From contig NC_050104.1 in NCBI RefSeq assembly GCF_902167145.1, positions 101,567,849 to 101,631,848 on the forward strand: a stretch of DNA of 64,000 nucleotides. Reading direction: 5' to 3'. The DNA is from Zea mays (lineage: Eukaryota; Streptophyta; Magnoliopsida; Poales; Poaceae). Shown piece by piece: positions 9,314 through 19,385 of the stretch. Within the stretch, counting starts at the first letter, position 1, and each line of letters starts with the position of its first letter. The notes below the pieces were generated by a model that saw nothing but the letters and a program-made list of their open reading frames with translations, did no database searches and had not been told where the DNA came from. The translations under genes and the position numbers were made by a program.

Positions 9314-12126
9314 TGAGCCCTGCCGCTTACTACCTCCCCTTCCTTATCTCTATTTTATTTTTACGGCTGCCTCTGTGTGTCATTTCTTCGCATTTTAAAA
9401 AAAACATAGCAATGCCTTCTTCACCTGTAGATTGATTTCCTTGCTTCACATTTCCACAACTTCAGAGGAACCACAGGTTAATAAGCTTCTTGTCCAACAC
9501 ATCGAGATAGCACCATTCTGAAGTTGTTGAAGATGTTTTACGGTCTCTTTTGGTGATGTGGCTTGCCTTTTCATCCGTATTTCTTATTTTTTGTTATATA
9601 AGCTAGATTAACATCCAGATTTAGTGTTTGGCATGGCATAATTGTTTCTTAGTCTGTGGTTAAATTTAATTGATGTTTCATTTCTCCTATCTGTTCAGTG
9701 ATACTACTGCATCATTGGACTTCGTTAACATTTCCTCTCTTTGGATTATATATAAAACACAAGTAATCTTTATCACAACATCTCCAATGATTTTTGGAGC
9801 TTAAATAGTGCGAATGAACATATTCTTTGAAATAAAAAAATTGTTGCCATTTGTACCTAGGGTATTCATCATCTCTTTAACCAAAAAACAGAAGTCTGCT
9901 TGTGTTATGCACTTAAACAGGATTACCCAATGGACGTGCATTACTTGTTCTTAATATCATATGCATATAAACTACTTCATTAGTTTCTACAGCTTAATGA
10001 CTCAAATGTCAATGAGATAAAGAGCAAGACAAAGAAGTATGTCGTGGTAGTTGTGTGTCACCCTTGTCTGATAGTTTGGTCGGCATATCTTTGTTTTTTA
10101 GAAACTGCTCCCAACTCTCTAGCTATCTATGGGTGCATGTGCTATTGTGTTGTTAAAGATGGGTTGTTGCTTTATGTTCGGAAAGAGAGCTAAACAAGTT
10201 GATGAAGGCGATGAATTTGGGACACTATGGAAGAACTTGATTGTTGCTTACTATACAGAACATGGTTTTCTGCAGTATACTTATGCATGTGACTACAACA
10301 CTGATTGTTGTCTACTGTGCAAAATATTGCATACAAGAAATATAATTCTATGATTGGTGACTTAGAAGCTTGGCTTATATTTTGATTCTATAGCCGCTAA
10401 TTTTGAACCAACACTTACAAATTCATCTATATTCCTGACCTTTAATATTTTCCATGTAGACTTAGCTGAATTGGTCTTGATATATTCCAGTCTGGTCAAG
10501 ATACCAAGGAAATCAATACCCAAGAATCTCCTTTGAAGGGTAATACTGTAATATGTCTGCAACATCTTGACGGGTTATAATCAAAACAAGTAGTATGCTA
10601 TTGTTTTTGTTGATTTTGTTACTCAAGTTTATAGATTATATTGTGTATTTAGATGATATATTACCTTAGTAAAGTATGCTAGAACTATCTAATAATCGGT
10701 ACTGGTGCATCGTTACCTTTCCCTCTTGTGAGGTTCTTAGCTAGATATTTTTAATTGACGTTTTTTTCTTTAGTTCACATAAGCACATTGTACTGCTCAC
10801 GTACATTCCAAGTGCATTGATGTACAACAAATGTGTAATGTGTTTGTATTCTAGACGTGCTCTTGACTCATGTGTAAGTGTAAACTTTTTGGTGTTCTGC
10901 AGAACTCTGGTTTGTTATATAGGCTTTAAACTAATTAGGATGTACTAGCTAGGTCCCCCCATTAATCCAACATGCTCCTCTCTGCGCACTCCCTGCAAAA
11001 GGAGCTCCACATCCGATCGGTTCGCGCTCGAGCTCGACTGTCTCAGTGTCTGTCAAGAGTATTTAGCTAATTTTTACTCAGTCCTTTATTAAATCTACGC
11101 ATGCAGTTCTATGTGTTTTGCGTTCAATGTTTGTAGCCCTTCTGTTCTTCATCCACCCCATCTAGGTGTCATTTGGATAGGCAGTGCAAGTGGGATTAGG
11201 ATATGTGATGATGAGACAGTAAGAGTTATCATGAATAATCAATAGAATTGGAGTTAGTATGAGTTTCAGAAGTTGGATTGTGGGTTAGTCTCTCAACAAC
11301 ATAGTTTCGAATGGTCTACTTTAACGTGTCTTTGTCCACAATTTTATTGCTACTTGAATTATCAACCTACCAAGAAATAAAGAATGTTCTGTTTTGTATT
11401 CCTTTGATCTATTTGCTAAAATTCTTGCAGTGATCTCTGTTCCAGGCCAATCAAGAGGCTAAGTGGAGCTATGCAATAGTCATGAGTGGATACATATCTA
11501 AATCTCAACATTGTTTCTTTTCTTGTTTTTTTGCCAACATGAAACCATCTCATGCTTGGGTTCATGCATGGTTCTATCTATAACTTTTATTCAACATGTT
11601 ATGTTACTTTTTTTGCACAACCCAATCAAAACCATTCTTCCAATTGCTAAGATGGATACACGATGATTACACACTTACATTTTTTGGTACAGAATTGTTC
11701 AATGAACAAGAATAAAGAACTTAGTTGAAAGAACCAAAGTGGACGACTCAACTATTTTTACCCAAATTTCCTTTGAGCATTCTATTGTTACTATTGAGCA
11801 TTCCCTCAACCATTTTATTATACACAGTTGAACCTTTCGCAATGGACAAATTCATTAAACAATGTTAAAGTTTCCTCTAGCTTATGTAGTTCTCTCTTTC
11901 ACCATTTTTGTTTCAGTTGGATAAACTCGATAAACAATGCTAAAGTTTCCTCTAGCTTCATAAATTTAGTTCAACAAAATTAGTTGGCGTGAAGAAGTAA
12001 ATTTTGTTCTACCAAATTAGTTGGTGTGAAGAAGGTATACTTTGCTTGCATGTGCATTGTATGGAACAAGGTTTTAGTAGACTTCATTTCCCTAGGAGTA
12101 AGGATGTTGCAGGTGTGTTTGCTTAC
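9314..12126. other. AT-rich DNA without recognised genes
   Basis: I see no gene here. A short frame at 10129-10353 has no recognisable motif. Local repeats are present: about 40 bases at 11846-11888 recur at 11921-11965, and a 30-base TTAGTTGG-GTGAAGAAG unit is repeated in tandem at about 11975-12036. No TIR or Helitron terminus could be assigned. Confidence 0.4.
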
Positions 12127-12337
12127 TGTCACACCCGGATTTAAGGAACAAAGTCGGGTGCATCTCATATATGCGTCAGAGAAGACAACACATATAATAA
12201 CAGAGTGCATAGAGATAAATATCATAAATATCATAAATGTACTTATTACATAGCGGAAGTCTTACAAAAATAAATGATAAAATAAAGCAAACTATATATT
12301 ATTCCCTGGCGCCACAAAGCTGACTCGGAAACGCCAC

Positions 12338-12396
12338 CTAGATCAAGTCGAAAGCCTCAGTGCTAGGCGGCTCCTCTTCGACCACCTGTTCTTCTC
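12338..12396 (-). other. LTR mini-gene of A, last exon
   Basis: On the - strand it follows CACCCCCACAG. It reads an acidic peptide starting GEEQVV and ending FDLI before a TAG stop. The phase matches the exon at 13377 across a GC-AG intron of 980 bp. B has the same start and the same FDLI end. Confidence 0.5.
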
Positions 12397-13376
12397 CTGT
12401 GGGGGTGTGAGACAACAAGGGTGAGCTCACACATGTTCATCGCTCCACAAGTTGTGGGGAATAATGTGCATGAACTCACCAAAGGTGAGAGTTCATGTGA
12501 TGTGTAAGGTAGATCAAAGAAATAAAGGCTGAAGCTGAGCATTGCTTTTATAAGTTGGTCAAAATTTTATTAGCAGTTACTAAGTGTAAGTAAATACAAA
12601 ACTATAGTAATAATAAATAAAAGTAATAATAAAATAATCCCAGATGCAAAGAAATGACAAATTAAATTTAAGTTCCATAATTTAATCATGTGAGTGTCCG
12701 AGCCGCTCATGACCGTGAGCACGGCTAGTATACCAGTTTTACACTCTTCAGAGGTTGCACATCTTTACCCACAAGTCGTGTTACCCATTTGCCACGGAGT
12801 TGATCAAACCCCATACACCTCTACCAAGGAAGCGAGGCAGGGTACCACTACGAGGCCTTTACAAAGTTTCACTAGCTTCAGAAAACCCGCTACAGTTTAT
12901 AGGAAGCTCCAGTGCATGAATCCCTCGCCTGACCGCCATAACAGCAAAATCAACCCAATGACCTCCCTACACTGACCACTCCCCTACTGCCCTTGCCCTT
13001 TTCGGGTAAGGTAGTCATCCACTAGCTTTCCTAGTTAATTAGCCAAGGGCGTCCCATTAAACCCTTGTGGTAGCTTTGTTTTCTCGGGTGGTTCTCCATA
13101 TTCCCATTAACATAATGATCTTATCATGAACAGTAAATAATAAATAGATAATAAAGAGTATAAAAATGAGTGATGAATATCTCTATACCCAATGCCACAT
13201 AAAGCAATAGCGTCTACTACCCAAAAATTTAGTAGTAAAACCAGTGGTAAAACAAGGTATAAAGATAGTCAAAATCTAGGGTAACCTATTGGGTCCCATC
13301 AAAATTAACCTATGCAGACCATTATGATTAATAAGAACATGAATGGTAAAAGGAAGTGATCAAGGGCACAACTTGC

Positions 13377-13442
13377 CTTCCACGAGCTCCTGCTCAGCAG
13401 TCTCTACCAGCTGAACCTCAGGATCCTCTGTGACTTGCTCGT
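13377..13442 (-). other. LTR mini-gene of A, middle exon (66 bp, phase 1-1)
   Basis: Read on the - strand it is preceded by GCGAGTAG (acceptor) and followed by GCAAGT, the consensus of GC-type donors after AAG. It gives 21 full codons rich in Glu and Gln, with two leading bases and one trailing base. The homologous exons of B (66 bp) and C (69 bp) have the same phase and an EDP/EEP...E...(A/P)EQ pattern. Function is unknown. Confidence 0.5.
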
Positions 13443-14944
13443 CTACTCGCATCAACACAATACATACATAGTATAGCAAAAATTAACATCACACCAAACA
13501 TGTAAATAAAATACATGATAATAATATACACATTAAAATGAGATCATAGGAATAGAAATTATTAATTTTGGAGTTATGGATTTTTAGTTATGAATTTCTG
13601 AAGGTTTTATGTGTTTAATACAAGCTTAAGTACTAGATAAATTTTAATGTGTCTTTCATGTCAAAACAGAGGCACTAATGGATAAACAATAATATTACAA
13701 AAGTTTAGGAACTGGAATGGACCAATTTGGAGTTCATATGAATTTTCTAGGAATTGTTTTTATATTAAAAACTCATTTTCTAATTCATTTTCCTGATTTT
13801 ATAACTCTTTGGACGGGGCCTCAAATACAAAGAAGTACAGGGGCTACGGTGCAAATAATTCTAAGACTCAGAGAGTCCCTCAACAGACGGCGGGTTGGTT
13901 TTCTAATACTCGAAGGGCTCTTTTGCAAAACTTGCGACCGAAGGGGTATCTTCGGATCCTAGCCGTCCGATCGAGTATTGAAGGCCGAGATTAGATCAAA
14001 ACCCGCCTACACACCCGAGCCGTGGATCACGAGATCAATGGCCACCAACCCACGCCCGCGTTGGAATGTCAGGTTCCAATCATAGCCATAGGATCCCGAT
14101 CTAACCGTCACCCGATAAAGTCGTGAAAGGGTAACTTGACTTCTAATCGCAGTCGTTCGTTGTAGGATCGGTGGCGAGGGCCATCCTATGCCAGATCTAA
14201 TCCTAGGCGCTCATCAACAAATGGACAGACCACGAACGTCTTCCCCACCACAGCCGAGCAGAGCGGCTGGGATCGCACAACAGTGACGGTGACGCCATTG
14301 CCGGCGAGATGAAACCTCAACAAAGGCGCACTAACTTCGAATCAAACAATTCTACTCGTTGCGGAACTAAAGGCAAATACGGGCAAGGGACTCATATCAA
14401 GAATCGAGCGCACATGCGTGCAATTCACGGCAAAGCGCGGTCCGTGGCAGCGGTGTAACAACGGCGAAAAATCCCCGCCGCTCCGCAGCTTCCCACACCC
14501 AATTATGCCCATGTGCATGATCCACACTTGCTTCAGGACCCCAGGGATCGCTTCACGGGCGTTGGGAGAGGACACTGGTGATGAACGACGACGGCGGATC
14601 TCACAGCTTGAAGTGGGTCTCGATGGTGGCGACCTAGGTATGCTCAACAGAGGCCGAGAGGGGTTTTATATGCGTGGTCCGAGTCTCCTCCAGTCCGCCC
14701 ATAGCGTCGGTCTGATAGGGAGGTAATTGCGCCCGCCAGGGAGGTGTGGTGAGCTAGCGCCGTGCGAGACGGGGAGAAGAACAAAAGCAGCGAAGAAAGG
14801 GGAGGGGTAGAGCTTACGGCTGGGACCCACGATCTAGTGTGAGTCAAGAGCGAGCGTGAATCGGATGAGTGGGCCTGGATGTCAGCGGCCAGCAGATCGG
14901 CGCGGAAAAGAGCGCGGTTACGCGTGGTGGAGCAAGGTGGGTCG

Positions 14945-15556
14945 TGTCGGTGTTTTGGGTCCGACCGCACACCCGGGGTTGCCCCTCAAGGTGTTTTTAG
15001 GAGTAGGACGGTGTCGACGACTGTAGCAAAATGGTTCGTGCCGATCGCACGAGGGACAATGGACAAGATTTACAGGTTCGGGCCGCTTAGAAGTGCGTAA
15101 TACCCTACGTCCTGGTGAGTATATGAGTGTGGTTACAAGAGGATTCTCTGGGTAGAGGGCGCAGAGAGTTTTTGTGGGTGGCTAAGTAGAACAGAGTCGA
15201 TCGTTCTGAAGGGGTGCCCCCTAGGCCTTATATACTCGACCGTGGGGCGGTACATGTGATATGATAACAACAAGTAGCTAAAAGATAGTGAACCTCTTGA
15301 GTCTATCCCTACGTAACCCTCGCCGACTTATCCTCGCATGGCTGCGCTGCATGGGGCTTCAGCGCGGGAAAGTCGGGTCTTTGTTGTGATTCATTCGTTC
15401 GACGTTGTGGGCCGTCCGGGTCTCACGTCTTCTCTTCTTTGTTGTTGGTCTTTCCCTAGGCCCACGAAAGAATGACCTTACGAATTATTGGGCCCTCGGG
15501 CCTTTCGTGAGGCCTATTACTTCTTTAGTGGACCCAGGGGATATCTATCCCCCACA
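14945..15556 (-). repeat. 3' LTR of element G
   Basis: This 612-bp LTR starts TGTCGGTG and ends CCCCCACA as read on the + strand. It is identical to 25445-26056 except at one position. A minus-strand TATA-like GAGTATATAAGG lies at 15226-15237. Confidence 0.95.
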
Positions 15557-16480
15557 AGCCCCCGATCTTTGGGTTGATTTAGAGGTAATCAACCCAAAGA
15601 TCCAAGGTCCAAAAAATGACTTCCTGCTGTTTTCTTTGACTCTGATCGCTCGTCCGACCAAAGTTTGGTTTTGTGCTTGTGCCTTAGAGGTCGGCATTTT
15701 TGGATTGTAAGACCCTGGATTTTATTGGGTGCACCGGAGGTGCACCCAATGGGTGTAGCCCCCGACCTTTGAGTAGATTTCAGAAGATAATCTACTCGAA
15801 GGTCTTCTTCCAAAGGTTATCTCCATTCGCGCTCCTGCATCTCGGTTGAGGATTAATCTTTTCAATCTTGCTCTACGCCTTAGAAGTCGGCGCTATGTCG
15901 GTTTAGAACAATATTCCATGGGGTGCACCGGAGGTGCACCCAATGGGTGTAGCCCCCGACCTTCAAGTGGATTTTTGAGGATAATCCACTCGAAGGTCTT
16001 CCTTCTGTGTCCTTTTTGCTGAAAATTATCCTTTCTGCTTGTAAAAAATTGGCATGATGTCATCCGTGCTATGTCATCAGTATTATGCTTCAGAGGTCAG
16101 CATATATTTTGTCTTTAGCAGCCGAGTTCACGATCCATCCATATCTTGCTAGGTAGTGCAATTTATTTGCTTCTGCGATTGATTGGACGTTTGACGGACG
16201 TTCTCTGTCTAGTCTTCACGTCATTTCTGTCGGCCATATCTTGTACTTTGCTGGTTATATTTGGCTTTCCTCTGATCCTTACTGATATCTCATTTTTGTC
16301 TTGAGGTATTCACTGCATGCCCTGCACGGATGTGACTGTTTGAAAAATATACTGATAATTCCTGGGCGTCCCCCCCAATGGGTGTGGGCAAGGGACGGCT
16401 TGGTACGCTGAGTGTTTTAGCCGGTTGCCTCTGAGTAGTAATGCGATGGGACGGCTAGTGTAATCATATCCTTTGCGCTG
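15557..16480 (-). other. G subterminal region with hairpin/polypurine repeats
   Basis: There is no pol gene here. Next to the 3' LTR is a GGGGGCT polypurine tract (minus strand, 15557-15563) beside a 16-bp hairpin (arms 15564-15579 and 15587-15602). The same module recurs at 15764-15804 and 15958-15998, each time with a GGGGGCT tract. The last two are also accompanied by a 9-bp palindrome GGGTGCACC/GGTGCACCC (15727-15747, 15921-15941). CAATGGGTGT repeats continue to about 16503. Confidence 0.7.
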
Positions 16481-16491
16481 TTGACTGGAGT

Positions 16492-18367
16492 CCCAATGGG
16501 TGTACTCCGCCTGCTGCTGACCCCAATGAGGGTGCTGTTTGTGCTGTTGCCGTGGAAGATGAGGAGGAAGAGAATGAAACTCCATTGACTCGGAAAAACA
16601 GTCGGCAGTTCGTCGCTAGCGGCGGTAGTAGTGGGGTTCCTTCTCCTGCCTTGTCTGCTCTTATTGGTCTGCAAGAACTGTCCATGACCAATTTTGATCA
16701 AGCTCTAGAGGATATGGTCCCTGAGAACTTGTTGTTGGAACCTGCAGACGTTGATGCAACATAAACTTGTGCGGCCGTGCCAGATGCTGGGTTGAGGTCG
16801 TCCCGTGCCTCGTCGACCTTAGAGCACGATCTCGAGGGCCGGGATGATGACTTGGATCGTCCTGATCCTGCGGAGGTAGCTGAAGGCCCGTCGACCTTAG
16901 AGGTGGTCACGGCAGAGAGCTTGGATCCTTTGAATAGTGCTGACATGTGCCCAGCCCCCGAGGGTGTCGCCGGGGGGGACTCAGCTCAGGTGAGGAGCGT
17001 AGGCCACTACCCAGCCCCCGAGGGTGTTGCCGGGGGTAACCCGGCTCAAGTGGGCAGTGCCAACCTTGACCCAGCCCCCGAGGGTGTCCGAGCGAGGTCT
17101 CCCTCCTGCACTTCCATGGATGTTCATGTGGGTTCACCTCCACACTCTGGCGGCATGATGGTGGCTCAAACTCCGGATCAGGGGGTCGCTTTGGAGGGCA
17201 GCATCCCCACTGGTCTGGCGTTAAGCTCTGCTGAATGTACTGAGCTCGTTCCTGCTGGTCTACTGCAAACTGCTTCGGGTGGTGGTCTGACACCTGATTA
17301 TCAGCTGATTTCTCCTGACTTGGGGATCCCTTCGTTCTTTTCCAACCTCCAGGTGCTGTGCTGTGCTTTAGTTTGATCTTTATGTTGCATGAATTGCTGT
17401 CATTATGCTCATCTGTTCTTCTCGTCAGGCTTTGGTGAATGGATTGGCCAGTCAACTGAAATCGCAGGGTGCTTCCATCCCGGAGGTGGCTTCATCTCTT
17501 GAGTGTTGGAATCCGGTGTTGCTTCGGGGTCGTGTATCTGAGTTGGAGGCCACCAATGCTGGTCAGTGTCCTTTCTTCTTCTTCTTTGCTCTTGCCCGTA
17601 GGTTGTTTTACCTTCTGACCTCATTTTGTTTGAATACCTCTTGATAGGGATGACTCGGCAGATCTCAGTTCTTGAAGAAAAACACTTTCAAGATCAAGCT
17701 GAAATGGCTCGACGATGCGCTGACTTCGAGGAGAAGTATTCTCAAAGTCAGATCGAGTTGAGTCAGGTCTCTGCGGCTTTGGATGATGCCAACGCTCTGA
17801 GTTCTTCTCTCCATGCTCAGCTTGACTCTGAGAAGGTAGCTTACGAACCTGTGCTTTGCCTTATCATGCTTTTGGATTCTGAATGAGTTTGATTTTTGCT
17901 TGTAGGAAGAAAAACGCATCCTTGCTGCTTCTCGCGACAACTTGGACAGATTGTACCGAGATTCCAGTAACTCGCTGACCATTTTGGAGAGGAGCCACCG
18001 TTTTACGATGGAGGAGCTTGACAATCAGCGCCGTCAACTGCAAGAATCTTCGGACGAAGTGGCCCGCCTTACTCAGTTGCTATCGGCAAAGGACGCCACC
18101 ATCAAGGGACTCCGAGCTTCTAAGAAATCCATTGCTCAGGAGTTGGAAACTGCTCAGCAGGCTGTTAAAGTTGCTGAAGAAGCTGCTGTCACTTTCAAAG
18201 CTCAGCGCGATAAGGCCCTGGACAAGGCCATTCGGGCGGGACGAATCTTGATGAGAAGACCCGGCGTGGCTGTCCCTGAAGATATAAGAGCCGACGTGAA
18301 TGCTGCCCCTGATTCCTCGAATCGCCCTTCTTCGTCAGTCGTTCCTGAGAAAGACATTAGAAAATAA
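16492..18367 (+). pseudogene. Antisense intron-containing coiled-coil gene of G (gene 23-like)
   Basis: It lies opposite to pol. Exons: about 16492-17352, 17429-17561, 17648-17835 and 17906-18367, with GT-AG introns of 76, 86 and 70 bp. Junction phases are 0, 1 and 0, each matching on both sides. The first exon encodes an acidic, low-complexity region with three PAPEGV repeats (nt 16948-17090). Exons 3 and 4 encode a long heptad-rich helix, probably a coiled coil, ending in a Pro/Ser-rich tail. An in-frame TAA at 16762-16764 interrupts exon 1, so this copy is probably non-functional unless translation starts downstream. Being antisense, its introns would not be removed from the genomic RNA. 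Grande elements are reported to carry such a gene; function is unknown. The 5' end is uncertain. Confidence 0.72.
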
Positions 18368-18625
18368 AGAAACAGTTCGCGTGCTCTGAGCGCGCAGTTA
18401 GCATGATCAAGTATTCGTTAGAGGTTATCGACTTATCATTCGAATGACGTGATTACTCCCTTATTGTATCAGAATTTATTAGTTTGCAAGTTTGTGGTAA
18501 CGCTGCATGATGATTATGAAGTTTGCTTGTGGGATATGGAGATCATCCCTTGAACTGTATAAGCGCGAGTATGCTATACTGGTTTAAGCTGTCAATGACT
18601 TTTAGCCGGTAACTTCCGTTAGTAG
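18368..18625. other. Spacer after the antisense gene
   Basis: No gene is seen. It leads into the 89-bp tandem array and contains a diverged repeat-like start near 18605. Confidence 0.4.
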
Positions 18626-19277
18626 GGTTTAGTGGTCACCCTAGGTAAAGTAAGCGTAAGCATGTTGCACCGCCTTAAGTCGTTGCTGACTTAAGTCGAT
18701 TGCTCCGTTTGCAGGGCATAGTGGTCACCCCGAGTTAAGTAAGCGTGAGCATGTTGCACCGCCTTAAGTCGTTGCCGACTTAAGTCGATTGCTCCGTTTG
18801 TAGGGCATAGTGGTCACCCCGAGTTAAGTAAGCGTGAGCATGTTGCACCGCCTTAAGTCGTTGTCGACTTAAGTCGATTGCTCCGTTTGTAGGGCATAGT
18901 GGTCACCCCGAGTTAAGTAAGCGTGAGCATGTTGCACCGCCTTAAGTCGTTGCCGACTTAAGTCGATTGCTCCGTTTGTAGGGCATAGTGGTCACCCTGA
19001 GTTAAGTAAGCGTGAGCATGTTGCACCGCCTTAAGTCGTTGCCGACTTAAGTCGATTGCTCCGTTTGTAGGGCATAGTGGTCACCCCGAGTTAAGTAAGC
19101 GTGAGCATGTTGCACCGCCTTAAGTCGTTGCCGACTTAAGTCGATTGCTCCGTTTGTAGGGCATAGTGGTCACCCTGAGTTAAGTAAGCGTGAGCATGTT
19201 GCACCGCCTTAAGTCGTTGCCGACTTAAGTCGATTGCTCCGTTTGTAGGGCATAGTGGTCACCCCGAGTTAAGTAAG
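18626..19277. repeat. 89-bp tandem repeat array in G
   Basis: CATGTTGCAC recurs at 18660, 18750, 18839, 18928, 19017, 19106 and 19195, giving an 89-bp period (90 for the first step) and about seven nearly identical units. Each unit holds the inverted repeat CTTAAGTCG/CGACTTAAG with a four-base loop. The array lies between pol and the antisense gene, where Tat-lineage elements often carry tandem repeats. Confidence 0.95.
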
Positions 19278-19385
19278 AATGCAAGTCAATCATAAATGAG
19301 CCAAGTATCTTTGAAATCTCTCTTTATTGATGACGTATTTCCATTATACAGAATACATGGTCACTTCGGCTGTTTTGAAATATAG

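Larger units (their letters stand above)
12127..14944 (-). repeat. 3' LTR of element A, left piece
   Basis: It starts TGTCACACCC, matching the LTR ends of B (28626, 35000) and, inverted, of C. A minus-strand TATA-like CATATAAAAC is at about 14664-14672. It contains a two-exon acidic reading frame (entries at 13377 and 12338). G interrupts it after GGTCG at 14944. Confidence 0.85.

Noticed and set aside
10129..10353. 74-codon frame with a Cys-rich start
   Set aside because: There is no recognisable motif, codon signal or splice context; it is probably chance.
6957..12126. A Helitron or Pack-MULE carrying the gene fragments
   Set aside because: The mixed fragments suggest capture, but I could not find a Helitron 3' hairpin with CTRR, a 5' TC end, or terminal inverted repeats, so no mobile element is annotated.
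14945..15100. Short frames starting in the G LTR (also 25445-25600)
   Set aside because: They are duplicated LTR sequence without conserved protein features.
18626..19277. Regularly spaced repeats resembling a CRISPR array
   Set aside because: The whole 89-bp unit is repeated with no unique spacers, and the context is a plant retrotransposon.
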